From: Neocallimastix lanati (nom. inval.)
Taxonomy: Eukaryota > Neocallimastigomycota > Neocallimastigomycetes > Neocallimastigales > Neocallimastigaceae
Assembly: GCA_016946835.1 (NCBI GenBank)
Contig: JACVTC010000104.1
Coordinates: 470,001-534,000 of the forward strand
DNA length: 64,000 nt
Reading direction: 5' to 3'
A model generated the notes under the pieces. That model made no database searches, had not been told where the DNA came from, and saw only the letters and a list, made by a program, of their open reading frames with translations. This document shows, one piece after another, positions 34,851 through 48,670 of the stretch; position 1 is the stretch's first letter, and every line of letters starts with the position of its first letter. Both the position numbers and the translations under genes were made by a program.

Positions 34851-35064
34851 TTTATTTAATTTTATTATTTAATATATAATAAGTTTATTTTTTTTCTTTT
34901 TCTAAGTTATATATTTTCAGTAAATTCTTTCATTTTATTGCTTAATTTATCATGTTTTTTTTTTTTTTTAAATGATTTTAATTAAAAATTTCATTTTATT
35001 TTATTATTATTTTTATTTTATTATTATTATTATTATTTTTTATTTTATTTTATTTTATTTTATT

Positions 35065-35578
35065 CAATCTATATTTTATATTCATATTTCAACTTTTTAT
35101 TTTATTTTATTTTATTTTTATATTATTTTTATTTTATTTTTACTTTATTTTTATTTTTATTTTATTTTATTTTATTCAATCTATATTTTATATTCATATT
35201 TCAACTTTTTATTTTATCTTATTTTATTTTTATATTATTTTTATTTTATTTTTACTTTATTTTTATTTTTATTTTATTTTATTTTATTTTATTTTATTTT
35301 ATTTTATTTTATTTTATTCAATCTATACTTTATATTCATATTTCAACTCTTTATTTTATTTTATTTTATTCAATCTATACTTTATATTCATATTTCAACT
35401 CTTTATTTTATTTTATTTTATTCAATCTATACTTTATATTCATATTTCAACTCTTTATTTTATTTTATTTTATTCAATCTATACTTTATATTCATATTTC
35501 AACTCTTTATTTTATTTTATTTTATTCAATCTATACTTTATATTCATATTTCAACTCTTTATTTTATTTTATTTTATT
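35065..35578. repeat. Minisatellite: two 112-bp and five 52-bp units
   Basis: Each unit starts CAATCTATA-TTTATATTCA and TATTTCAACT, then ATTTT filler. The 52-bp units start at 35319, 35371, 35423, 35475 and 35527. The long frame across it only reads the repeat and is not a gene. Confidence 0.85.
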
Positions 35579-36229
35579 TTTATTTTATTTTTATTTTATT
35601 TTTATTTTATTTTATTTTATTTTATTTTAATAAAAAAAAAAAAAAAGAAAAAGAAAAAAAGAATGCTCTATTTTTATTATTTATATATGAAAGCATATTA
35701 ATTTAATTAAACAAAAAAAATTATATGACAATCTTTAGAATTAAATTTAATTCCAATGAAAACTGTTTTAATATAAATTAATTTAAATTTATAAATTAAC
35801 CGAGTTATTTAAATTATTCTCAATTAACCAAAACTTATAAATTATCACATATATTATATAAAATACATCAAATAAAATTAATGGAAATATATGAAAGAAT
35901 AAATAAATATATTTTAAATAAATTAAATATATAAAAAAAAAATTTTTATAATTCCAAAACACAAAAAAAATTAAAAAAAATAAGAAAAAAAAAATAATTA
36001 AAAAAAAAATCTACCAATAGCCAATAGAATTATGTTTATATGATTATTAATTTATTAATTCTTTTTTTAATAAAAAATTAAAAAAATTAAAAAAAAAAAA
36101 AAAAAAAATTAATTAAATATCTTTGTAGAATATTGAATAATATTATTATCAAATATGTGTAGAATGTTATAGTTTATATATTTATATTTTATGTATTATA
36201 TATTTTTAATTTGGGTATTCATATCTTCG

Positions 36230-36790
36230 TTTTGTAACTATTAATTCCGAAGATAATTCTGATTCTTATATTCAAAAATATAGTAGCAATCTGACATACT
36301 AACTGTATTATATTCAAAAATGATAATCCTACAATTTATATTAAATTCCCGGATAAAAATGACAATATAAACAAATATTTTATTAAATCTTGTACATATG
36401 ACGAGGTATTAAAAAAAGAATGTGAAAAATTTTCCATAAATATGAATATTCTGAAAATATTGAAAATATATATTTTACATGTAACACTGAAAAATATTTA
36501 TTTTATAAATATATTAGTAACTATTGTATTTTGATTAGTAATTCGTTGATAATTCATTGTGATATTATTTATAGATATTTTGCTTTATTTCATACTTCAT
36601 ATTTGCATTGTGGTAAAAATATGGTCAATTATGTATCAATCATGTTGAATGTTTATGAGAAGCTTGTAGTGATGGTAATTGCTTCTCAGCTATTAATACA
36701 CCTGAAAATGTAAATGAATTTTACAAAATGAATTTATTAGTCTAATAGAAAATGATTTTTCTATTTTAATCTTTATTGGTATAGGTATAC
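36230..36790 (+). pseudogene. Decayed gene for a Cys-containing membrane protein (unknown family)
   Basis: Coding-like pieces in shifting frames: PTIYIKFPDKNDNINKYFIK, SCTYDEVLKKECEKFS, YSENIENIYFTCNTEKYLFY, EACSDGNCFSAINTPENV and a hydrophobic end FSILIFIGIGILSM that could be a membrane segment. Several stops and frameshifts. I do not recognise the family. Confidence 0.4.
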
Positions 36791-36899
36791 TATCTATGTC
36801 AAAATAGTGGTGTCCACTAAATTCTCCCTGGATTCATCAATTAATGACTGATATAGTATTGATAAGGTAATCTGCAATTGCTAACTATACCATTTATAA

Positions 36900-37939
36900 T
36901 ATTTATTGTTGCAATAAAGATAAATATAAAAAAAAATTAATAAATAATATATGTTTGATTTTTAATATTATTTTCAAAATTTTGCTTGACATATACTACA
37001 ATTAATCAATATACTATATATAATATTTATAAATATTGATATATTGTTAATACATATATAAATCTAATAATACACTAAATCAATAACTGAAAACTTTTAT
37101 ATTATTTTAAATATAATATATTATTATTAAATTAAAAAGAAATTCCATTATTTTATCATTCAAAAAGTAAAATCATTTTCACAAATAAGCTCTCTTATTT
37201 TACAAAAAAATTTGATTTTTTAAAATTTATTATTTTCCTAATTGGATGGGGAACTTCGACCATAGAAAATTTTATTTTATTAATTGATTTTACATAAAGA
37301 AATGGTTTTAGAACCATATAATAAGAAAACCACACTGAATGATAATTAGATATATATAGTACTGAATTGTTAGTGAACGGTTTCCATAGAAGGTATTAAT
37401 GAAAAGGAACAGTATCGAGTATAGAACGGGTTAAACAAAGGTTTTATAAAATATTCCATTGTTAAGTTATCGATTTAAGTGGTTAATAATTAGTTGTTTA
37501 AAAAGGAAGGAGATGTTCACTGATTATAAATATATTATATATTTAAAAATAGTTATCTCATATCAACCTATATGAATTTCGAAGATTATATCAATCATAA
37601 TTAAATTTATATTAATTTTTATGAAATAAAATTTTATAATTTTTAATTGTCTTATATTTTTTTGAAATTTATAAATAAAAAAAAAAAAAAAATTCAATAG
37701 TAACAAATTTAATTCATATTTAATATTTTTTTTTCTTTAATATTTCAATAATTTTTATATTTAAATTATGATAAAAATTTTAATTATTTTAATATTTTAT
37801 ATTTTAAATAAGTAAATCAAATTAATTAAATTATTTTTTAAAGATAAAAATAATTGATTATTTCATTTATATATAAAATAATTTTTAATTAAAAAATAAA
37901 AAAAAAAAAAAAAATAAAAAAGGCATTTTTGAATAATAA
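36900..37939. other. AT-rich stretch between the decayed gene and the dispersed repeat
   Basis: No frame of note. The piece 37250-37520 (GGATGGGGAACTTCGACCAT and following) is less AT-rich but has no recognisable coding. Confidence 0.4.
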
Positions 37940-38095
37940 ACCAGAAATGATTTAGTTCTCAAACAAAACATCCCATTCCTTTTTATTATTTAAATCATTA
38001 ATATTTTTATCTCTTCCACCAAGAAGGATTTTATATATCATCAGTACCACGTCATATATATATTTATACACTCATTATTCAGAAAATTACTAATA
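37940..38095 (+). repeat. Dispersed repeat, direct partner at 61418-61578
   Basis: Shared blocks CCAGAAATGATTT, AACAAAACATCCCATTCCTT, CTCTTCCACCAAGAAGGA, TACCACGTCA and TTCAGAAAATTACT in the same order, with about 85% identity by eye. It may be part of an unrecognised mobile element or a duplicated gene end. Confidence 0.65.
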
Positions 38096-38277
38096 TTAAG
38101 ATGATTACCACCAATTGACCTATTCACTACATTATTAGTGACCATATTAATATTTTCTTTATCAATAATATTAATATCATTAATAATAATAATAATATTA
38201 TTATTATACACTTTGTTACAATTACTTGGTTAGTAAAAATACCATTATAAATTTTTTATAATTATCTTTTTATTTTT

Positions 38278-38347
<70 letters not shown>

Positions 38348-38603
38348 AATTTCTTATTAATCTCCAATTCTTATAATAGAAGATTAGAATCTCTAAATAA
38401 AATATTATGATATTTTAAATATTTTTTTTTATTATGAAAATAAAATTATATAAAAATTTTATTCATTTACAAAAAAAATATTTATTTACTAATTCATTAT
38501 TAATAAATAATTATATAAATTATTTCTATTAACTGTCTATTATTAACATAGTAACAAAAATAAATAGAATTTGTTTTATTTTCTATTCTATATTTCCTTT
38601 ATG

Positions 38604-38649
<46 letters not shown>

Positions 38650-38847
38650 ACTGTTATAATTTTCACTACGAATTCTCGATTTTAATTTGTTGATTTAAGT
38701 CCGAGGTATTCATATATATATATACATATAAATATATATTTTATTTTATTTTATTTATTTTTAATTTATATATATATATCAATATAAACTCCATTATCAA
38801 ATAAAGTTTCTTTTATTATTATTATTATTTTTTTTTATTGATTTTAT

Positions 38848-40252
38848 TTATCTTTTATTATTGGAATATCCAACTTCTGGTACACTTTTACCAGGTGATG
38901 TATATGTTGTATATTGTGTATATCTAGTTGGTGGAGCATATCCAACAGATACAGTTGGTTGAGCATCAATAAGTATAGCTGGTGGAACATATGATGTATT
39001 TTTTGAAGTATTCATTAGAGCATAATTAGAATATTTATTCTTTAATGGAGTATTTGATGAACTACTTTCTGGCGATGGTGTGTCATTTTGATTACCCGTT
39101 ATAAAAGAATAGGCTGGTGGTGGTTCATCTGAAGGATTATAATTTGAATTAGATGGTAATTCATTTGAAGGAATATAATTTGAATTGGGTGGTAGTACAT
39201 TTGGAGTAATATAATTTGAATTGGGTGGTAGTACATTTGGAACAATATAATTTGAATTGGGTGGTAGTACATTTGGAACAATATAATTTGAATTGAGTGG
39301 TACTTCATCAGTTGAAATAGAAGTATGATCATTAGTATTTGGTGATGATGGTTTAACATTACTAGCAATATTAATACTATTTCCTTGTTCTAAATGCATT
39401 TTTGAATCATAATTTGGTTTATTGACACATTTTACACATATGAAAATAGCGAGAGAAGTGAAGATAATTAAAACTAAAAAAATAAATATAATAACTTTAA
39501 AGTATTTAGTCATTGAAGAAAGAAATCCATGTTTTGAAGAATCAGAACTTTTTGAACTGGAACTTGAGGAGCGTGAACTTGAAGAACTGGAACTTGAAGA
39601 ATTGGAACTTGAAGAACTGGAACTGGAACTTGAGGAACTAGAATCAGAAGAGCTATCCTTTGAAACCAAATCAACATTTTCTGATTGATTTGGGTTTCCA
39701 TTTTGTTTATTAAAAATTTTAATTTCATCAGTAGTACATACTTTAACATAATTACCACATGTATCAGGTAATCTACATAATCCGGACACACCATAATCAC
39801 ATATTTTTAATTTTGGAAGTGGAGGAACGTAACCTTTGAGATTTGTATTACCAAATAAATTACTATTTTATTGTTTTTATTTTATTAATTTTATATATAT
39901 AAATATATATAAATAATATATATAATTAAAATCATTATAAATATTAATATTATTATTTATTATTATTATTAATATTTATTTTTCTTTTATTTATATATAT
40001 ATATATTTTTTATTTATATTATTTTCTATTTATTAATATTATTCAAAAACTTACATTTCCTCTAAATTTTGTAAATTTTTAAATTCATATGGTATAGCTT
40101 CAGTAAAATCATTTGATTTTAAATTCCTGTAAAATAAAATAAAATAATTAATAATTAATTAATTAATTAAATATAAATATAAATATGAATTTATTAGTAA
40201 ATAAAGATATTATTATCTCTATATATATATATTGTTCATTAAAAAATAAATA

Positions 40253-40283
<31 letters not shown>

Positions 40284-41656
40284 TAATAATAATAGTATAA
40301 TAATAATAATAATAATAATAATAAATTATTAATAGTTACAAAATCTTTAAATTTTTTAAATTTCCAATAGATTTTGGGAGAGGTCCAGTATGACTATTGC
40401 CACTTAAATCTCTAAAAATTTGATTTTAATAATATTATATATATACAATTTTATAAAAAAGTTTATTATTTTTAAAGAAATATATATTTGAATTATTATA
40501 TATAAATATATAATAGGTATATTTTATTATAAATTAATTTGTTATTATAATAGAATATATATTTTTTACAATTTTTCTAAATTAATTAGATTTCCAATTT
40601 CTTCTGGAATATTGCTACCTAAAAAGTCTAAATAATTGTCTCTAATGATTCTTTTATTATAAATATCAAAATCATTAAAAATTAGTATAAAATTTTATTA
40701 TTATTAAAAAAAAAATATATGTATATATATAAAATAAAAAATATATATGTAAATTATATGGTAATATAAATAAAAAAAAAAAAAAAAATAAAATAAAATA
40801 AAATACTAACAATGTTTTTAAATTTTTAATATTTCCAATAGATTTTGGTAAAGTTTTAGCATCCTGTGTATAACCTCCTATTTTACAATCAACGATTTCT
40901 CTATTATAGTTAAAATTATTTTTTTTTTTTTATAATAGTAATAAAAGAAAATTATAATAATTAATAAAAGTATTATTAACAATTAAATATCAATATTTTA
41001 AAATATATATATATAATTATTTAATAAAAAATATTTATATTTTTATATTATTTCATACAATGAAGTTAAAGACTTCAAATTTTGCAATTCTTCATAAAAC
41101 CCATTAATATTTCCACCGTATCCAGAAAATGTATCAAATGAACTATTAATTAGTTTAATTAATAAATATAATAAAAAATATATAAAATAAAATAAAATAA
41201 AAATTAAAAAATAAAAAATAAAATTAAAAAATAAAATAAAAAATAAAATAAAATAAAAAATAAAATATATTATATTATAATAAAATATAATATAATATTA
41301 ATTTTGATAAATTTAATGTATTACTTTTAAATTTAATTTGAATGATTTATTTTTATTTTTTTATTCTAATATTTTTTTTGTCAAATTAATATAAAAATTA
41401 AGAATTTATAAAAAAAAATATATATATATATTTTTAATTACAGTTCAACAATATTTTTGTTGGCATCACAAGTAACACCACCAACTTCACAACAATCAGT
41501 AAAAGTTACATAAGAACCTCCAGATGAAGTTTTACCCATATGTCCAATCATTTTAGAAAAGGTATCACAATCCGTTGCTAAAACATTTTGTGTCATATCT
41601 AAAATCGTGAAAACTATTGTAAATAAACTTAGATAACAGTGTTTATAGAATTTCAT
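38848..41656 (-). CDS. LRR surface protein copy B (7 exons, about 542 residues)
   Basis: Exons 41442-41656, 41059-41142, 40811-40900, 40570-40650, 40340-40411, 40055-40126 and 38848-39862, all with GT-AG borders and phase-2 introns. Product: signal peptide (1 to about 26), N-cap with DCC and VTCD, LRRs of the plant extracellular type (IPEEIGNL, LPKSIGNLKNL), C-cap with Cys (CDYGVSGLCRLPDTCG), Ser-rich stalk of about 45 residues, one membrane segment (VIIFIFLVLIIFTSLAIFIC), then a tail with about five NSNYIVPNVLPP-like 12-residue repeats and a PPAY motif. It looks like a type I membrane receptor or adhesin without a kinase. PPxY motifs usually bind WW domains of Rsp5-type ligases; that link is inference. 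Copy C is a near-identical tandem duplicate 4.86 kb away. Confidence 0.85.
39115..39310 (-). repeat. 36-bp tandem repeats coding the tail of LRR copy B
   Basis: About five units around TTTGAATTGGGTGGTAGTAC (plus strand), coding NSNYIVPNVLPP-like repeats. Copy C has only one such unit. Confidence 0.8.
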
Positions 41657-42486
41657 TTTATTTAATATTATTATTTAATTTTTAAAAAGGCTAATCGATT
41701 TTTAAAGTTATTATATATTTTGAGTAAATTCTTTTATTTTATTGTTTAATTTATTATATAAAAAGAAAACTTTATTTCTTTTAATTATTTTATTATGTTT
41801 TTTTTTTATATGATTAAAATTAGATTTTAATTTAAAATTTCATTTATTTTTATTGTTATTATTATGTATTTTTATTTTACTTTTGTATTATTTTATTTTA
41901 TTTTTATTATTATTTTATTTTTATTTTATTATTATTTTATTACTTTTTTATTTTATTTTTTTTAAAAAAAAAAAAAAAGAAAAATTAGGAAACACTCTTT
42001 TTATTAAATATTATTAAATAAAGTTTATTCCTAGTCTAAAAAAAAAAAAAAAAAAAAAACTCTTTTTATTATATATAAAAGCATATTAATTAAGAAATAA
42101 AAAAGTATTATGACAATATTTAGAAAAATATTAAATATTAATGAAAATTATTTTAACAATATATAATAAAACAAATAAAATTAATGGAAATATTTGAAAG
42201 AATAAATAAATATATTTTAAATAAATTAAATATATAAATAAATAAATATATATATATATAATAAATAAAAAACTAAAATGAAATATTCAAACCTTAATTA
42301 ATATAAAATAGTTTTTATTATTCAAACACAAATTAATGTCATAAATTAAATTTAAATCTAATGATTTTATAATATATTTTATAATATCCTTAATATGTAG
42401 CTTGAATTCTAAATATCAATTATAATTAATAAATCCAGGGTTAATTAATTAGATAATGATTCATTTTATATATAATAAAGTTAAGT

Positions 42487-42517
<31 letters not shown>

Positions 42518-42660
42518 CAATATAAAACTAAAAATATATATAAAAATAAAAAAAAATTGTTTTTAATTCCAGAACACAAAAAAAATTAAAAAAATTAAAT
42601 ATAATTAAAAAAAAAATCTACCACTAGCCAATAGAATTTTATGAAATCAAGTAAGAATAA
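41657..42660. repeat. Upstream block of LRR copy B, duplicated before C and partly before D
   Basis: Shared in the same order with 46515-47730: AAAACTTTATTTCTTTTAAT, AATTAATGGAAATATTTGAA, CAGGGTTAATTAATTAGATA, TTTTTAATTCCAGAACA and TCTACCA-TAGCCAATAGAAT. The last, with a CCAAT box, recurs at 36011-36030 before copy D. The gene was duplicated together with its promoter region. Confidence 0.75.
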
Positions 42661-43255
42661 TGATTATAAATTTTTATAATTTTATTATTTTAATATATTG
42701 AAATCATTATTATTTTTATTATTATTTATTTTATTATTTTATTTTATTATAAAAAAAAAGGTATATAAATTCAATGATTTTAAAATTTTCTTACTAAAAT
42801 ATTAGAATTTGAAAATATAAAATATAATTACAAAATATATTATTAATAATTCTTTCATTATAAATATAAAAAGCATATTATATAAATTTTTTACTTTAAA
42901 AAAAAAATATTTATTTACTTATTTTTACTATTTTCTCAACACAATAAGGAAAAAAAAAAAAAAAAAGTAAAATAAAATAAAATAAATATGTGAATGATAA
43001 TAAAAGTAGAAGTATTAATATTAATAAAATAAAATAAAATAAAATATAATTAATTATACCTTAATTCCAATATATTTTAAATATAAATTTATTTATATAA
43101 CTTATAGATCCTATTGATTTATAAAAAATTATATGTATTGATAATGCCGAAATCTTTTCCTTTTTTTTTCTCATACATAATCTGGTTACACTAGGGTTAT
43201 ATAAGGATTAGTAAAAATAACATTATAAATTTTTTATAATTATTTTTTTTATTTT

Positions 43256-43302
<47 letters not shown>

Positions 43303-43815
43303 AATTTCTTAGCAATTTTTTCCAATTTCTTATAAATGAAGATTAGAATCTCTAAATAAAATATTAAAATATTTTAAATATTTTTTTTTTATTTTATGAA
43401 AATAAAATATTACAAAAATTCTATGTATTTACAAAAAAAAAATAAAGTTTATTTATTAATTCACTATTAATAAATAATTACATTAATGATTTCTATTAAT
43501 AGTAACAAAAATAAAAAGAATTTGTTTTATTTTATACTCTATATTTTCCTAATGAAAAAAAATTTTTTTTTTTTACTACTGGTATAATTTTTACTACAAC
43601 TTCTCCATTTCAATTTGTTGATTTAAGTCTGAGGTATTCATATATATATATATATATATTATTTCATTTTATTTATATATAAATATAAACTCCATTATCA
43701 AATAAAGTTTCTTTTATTATTATTATTATTTTTTTTTTATTGATTTTAATTATCTATTATTATTGGAATATCCAACTTCTGGTACACTTTCACCAGGTGA
43801 TGCATATGTTGTATA

Positions 43816-45138
43816 TTACGAATATGGTGTATATCCAGTTGGTGGAACATATCCAACAGGTGCAGTTGGTGGTGCATATCCAACAGGTACAATTGATGGT
43901 GCATATCCAACAGGTGCAGTTGGTGGTGCATATCCAACAGGTGCAGTTGGTGGAATATATCCAACAGCAGGTACAGTTGGTGGTGCATATCCAGCAGATG
44001 TAGTTGGTGAAGTATGTAATGTATTATTTGAAGTATTCATCAGAGCATAAGTGGAATATTTATTCGTTAATGGAATATTTGATGAACTACTTTCTGGTGA
44101 TGGCTTGTCATTTTGATCATCCGTAAAAGAATAGGCTGGTGGTTGTTCATCTGGAACAATATAATTTGAATTGAGTGGAACTTTATCAGTTGAAATAGAA
44201 GTATAATCATTAGTATTTGGTGATGATGGTTTAACATTACTAGCAATATTAATACTATTTCCTTGTTCTAAATGCATTTTTGAATCATAATTTGGTTTTT
44301 TTACACATTTTACACATATGAAAATAGCGAGAGAAGTGAAGATAATTAAAACTAAAAAAATAAATATAATAACTTTAAAGTATTTAGTCATTGAAGAAAG
44401 AAATCCATGTTTTGAAGAATCAGAACTTTTTGAACTGGAACTTGAGGAGCGTGAACTTGAAGAACTGGAACTTGAAGAATTGGAACTTGAAGAACTGGAA
44501 CTGGAACTTGAGGAACTAGAATCAGAAGAGCTATCCTTTGAAACCAAATCAACATTTTCTGATTGATTTGGGTTTCCATTTTGTTTATTAAAAATTTTAA
44601 TTTCATCAGTAGTACATACTTTAACATAATTACCACATGTATCAGGTAATCTACATAATCCGGACACACCATAATCACATATTTTTAATTTTGGAAGTGG
44701 AGGAACGTAACCTTTGAGATTTGTATTACCAAATAAATTACTATTTTATTGTTTTTATTGTATTAATTTTATATATATAAATATATATAAATAATATATA
44801 TAATTAAAATTATTATTTATTATTATTATTAATATTTATTTTTCTTTTATTTATATATATATATATATTTTATTTATATTATTTTCTATTTATTAATATT
44901 ATTCAAAAACTTACATTTCCTCGAAATTTTGTAAATTTTTAAATTCATATGGTATAGCTTCAGTAAAATCATTTGATTTTAAATTCCTGTAAAATAAAAT
45001 AAAATAATTAATAATTAATTAATTAATTAAATATAAATATAAATATGAATTTATTAGAAAATAAAGATATTATTATCTCTATATATATATATTGTTCATT
45101 AAAAATAAATAACAATAATAATAATAATAATAATAATA

Positions 45139-45212
<74 letters not shown>

Positions 45213-46514
45213 TATTAATAATTACAAAATCTTTAAATTTTTTAAATTTCCAATAGATTTTGGGAGAGGACCAGTATGACTATTGCCACTTAAATCTCTA
45301 AAAAATTTGATTTTGATAATATTATATATATACAATTTTATAAAAAAAGTTTATTATTTTTAAAGAAATATATATTTGAATTATTATATATAAATATATA
45401 ATAGGTATATTTTATTATAAATTAATTTGTTATTATAATAGAATATATATTTTTTTACAATTTTTCTAAATTAATTAGATTTCCAATTTCTTCTGGAATA
45501 TTGCTACCTAAAAAGTCTAAATAATTATCTCTAATGATTCTTTTATTATAAATATCAAAATCATTAAAAATTAGTATAAAATTTTATTATTATTAAAAAA
45601 TATATATATATATATACAAAATAAAAAATATATGTAAATTATATGGTAATATAAATCAAAAAAAAAAAAAAATAAAAATAAAATAAAATACTAACAATGT
45701 TTTTAAATTTTTAATATTTCCAATAGATTTTGGTAAAGTTTTAGCATCCTGTGTATAACCTCCTATTTTACAATCAACGATTTCTCTATTATAGTTAAAA
45801 TTTTTTTTTTTTTATAATAGTAATAAAAGAAAATTATAATAATTAATAAAAGTATTATTAATAATTAAATATCAATATTTTAAAATATATGTATATAATT
45901 ATTTAATAAAAAATATTTATATTTTTATATTATTTCATACAATGAAGTTAAAGACTTCAAATTTTGCAATTCTTTGTAAAAATCATTAATATTTCCACCG
46001 TATCCAGAAAATGTATCAAATGAACTATTAATTAGTTTAATTAATAAATATAATAAAAAATATAAAATAAAATAAAATAAAAATTAAAAAATAAAAAATA
46101 AAATTAAAAAATAAAAAAAAAAATAAAATATAATATAATATAATATAATATAATATTAATTTTGATAAATTTATTAAATTACTTTCAAATTTAATTTGAA
46201 TGATTTATTTTTATTTTTTTATTCTAATATTATTTTTGTCAAATTAATATAAAAATTAAGAATTTATAAAAAAAAATATATATATATATTTTTAATTACA
46301 GTTCAACAATATTTTTGTTGGTATCACAAGTAACACCGCCAACTTCACAGCAATCAGTAAAAGTTACATAAGAACCTCCAGATGCAGTTTTACCCATATG
46401 TCCAACCATTTTAGAAAAGGTATCACAATCCGTTGCTAAAACATTTTGTGTCATATCTAAAATCGTGAAAACTATTGTAAATAAACTTAGATAACAGTGT
46501 TTATAGAATTTCAT
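43816..46514 (-). CDS. LRR surface protein copy C (7 exons, about 512 residues)
   Basis: Exons 46300-46514, 45941-46024, 45696-45785, 45459-45539, 45226-45297, 44915-44986 and 43816-44740; exon sizes 1-6 equal those of copy B. Same layout as B: signal peptide, N-cap, LRRs, Cys C-cap, Ser-rich stalk, membrane segment and PPAY motif. The extracellular part and stalk are nearly identical to B, while the tail differs: one NSNYIVP unit, then 8-10-residue repeats of the type GYAPPTAPV. The stop at 43816-43818 is part of a 6-base insertion relative to B; beyond it the same frame stays open through VPEVGYSNNNR to a second stop matching the B end. Copy C is thus shortened by about 20 residues. Confidence 0.85.
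43835..43990 (-). repeat. 27-33-bp tandem repeats coding the tail of LRR copy C
   Basis: About five units of GGTGCATATCCAACAGGTGC type (plus strand), coding GYAPPTAPV repeats. Absent as an array from copy B, which keeps one VGYAPPT unit. Confidence 0.8.
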
Positions 46515-47730
46515 TTTATTTAATATTATTATTTAATTTATAAAAAGACTAATTGATTTTTAAAGTTATTATATATTTTGAGTAAATTCTTTTATTTCAT
46601 TGCTTAATTTATTATATAAAAAGAAAACTTTATTTCTTTTAATTATTTTATTATGTTTTTTTTTATATGATTAAAATTAGATTTTAATTTAAAATTTCAT
46701 TCATTTTTATTATTATTATTATTTTATTTTTATTTTATTTTTATTTTATTTTATTTTATTTTATGATATTATTATTTTATTTTTAAATTTTTTTTTTAAA
46801 AAAAATATATATATATATATATGATCTTCAGAAAAACATATTTATAATACAACAAATAAAATTAATGGAAATATTTGAAAGAATAAATAAATATATTTTA
46901 AATAAATTAAATATATAAGTAAATAAATAAATAAATATATTATAAATAAAAATCTAGTGATATAAAATGAAATATACAAACCTTAATTAATATAAATAAT
47001 TTTATTATTCAAACATAAATTAATGTCATAAATTAAAATCTAATGATTTTATAATGTTCTTAATATGTAGCTTGAATTCTAAATATTAATTATAATTAAT
47101 AATGAGTGTTTTATAACATAAATCAATGTTTTAATTATATTCTTTTTATTTTATTTTTATAAAGCTATTAAATATTTTATTAAATAATAATTATTAATAT
47201 ATATCACAAGAACAACTAATTAAATATTTAATTATAACTAAATAACATAAAAATAAACCATTTTTCTGAATTAAGAGTTAAGTGTGTGTTTTAATAAATA
47301 TATGTAATCATAATAAAAAAAATTAAATAAATAAATAATACTTTAATAAATTATGGCCTATCTCAAAAAATACAACAAATAATAATAAATCACTTATTAA
47401 TTTAAAGATAAATACGTTTAATTTAAAAAAAAAAAAAATACAATGACTTCTTCAATCCAGGGTTAATTAATTAGATAATGATTCATTTTATATATATAAT
47501 AAAGTTAAGTAAAAAAAAAAAAAAACGTAATTATAATAAAATATTTTATTAATAAATTAAAATAAATATAAAAATAAAAACAAACAATTTAAAAAAAAAA
47601 AAAAAAAGCAATATATAAAAATAAAAAAAAAATTATTTTTAATTCCAGAACAAAAAAAAAAATTACACAAAATTAAACAAAATTAAAATAAAAAAAAATC
47701 TACCACCAGCCAATAGAATTTTATTTTAAA
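46515..47730. repeat. Upstream block of LRR copy C (partner of 41657-42660)
   Basis: See copy B block. It carries an extra AT-rich segment (about 47100-47440) that B lacks. No gene seen. Confidence 0.7.
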
Positions 47731-47938
47731 AAAGCCCAACTATTCTTTTTATTATAAAAGGATTAATTTAATTTAATTTAATTTAATATAAAATTTGGTT
47801 TAATTAATATCAAATAAAATTTTATAATAAAAAATTTCGTACGAAAAATTTATTTTGTAATTTTGATGAAAGGAATTTTAGTTTGAAAATCTAATACTTT
47901 ATTTATATAATTATTAATTACTATTTTTTGATTTTTTA

Positions 47939-48075
47939 TCTACAAAAATATCTTTGATGCAATAATTGAAATATATATATATATATATATATATATTTTT
48001 TTTAACCATTGATCAGATCATATTTCAATATCTCTCCTTTCTCTCCACAACCCCAATTTTTAACTTAATATTAAA
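47939..48075 (-). repeat. Inverted partner of the dispersed repeat 2565-2699
   Basis: Reverse-complement match, including AACCCCAATTTTTAACTTAA and CAGATCATATTTCAATATCT. Confidence 0.7.
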
Positions 48076-48099
48076 AGTAAAAAAAAAAAAAAAATATAA

Positions 48100-48624
48100 A
48101 AAAATAAAAATATATATATATAAAAATAATATAAAAAAAAAAAATATAAACCTGTTAAGGTTCATATACTTTCATTAAAATTTTTATTTATTCATTTATT
48201 TATTTATTAACTTATTTATATTACTAGTTATTAGTGATTTTTTATTTCAACTTATTCATTCATTTATTTATTTTATATTACATAATTATTTATTTATTTC
48301 TTTATTTAACTTTTTTAATAAATTTATTTTCTAATATTTAGTACAAGTTTTTTTTTTTAATAGAAAAAAATTCATTAAAGGAATAGTATTGTAAAATCTT
48401 TAATACTATAATTCCTATATATGATTATCTTATATATATATATATATATATATATAAATATCATCTTGTTAAAATAATATATATGTATATTACGAAATTT
48501 CTACTTTTTTTTTTTTTTTATTTTTATTTAAAAATAGATTTTATGAAATCAAGAAAGAATAATGATTATAAATTTTTATAATTTTATTATTTTAATATAT
48601 TTAAATCATTATTATTATTTATTT

Positions 48625-48670
<46 letters not shown>

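Noticed and set aside
34972-35706. 244-codon Phe/Ile/Tyr-rich frame
   Set aside because: Reads through ATTTT repeats and a 52-bp minisatellite; no domain.
39422-39688. Antisense Glu/Leu-rich frames over the LRR stalk (also 44318-44566)
   Set aside because: They are the complement of the Ser-rich coding repeat of LRR B and C.
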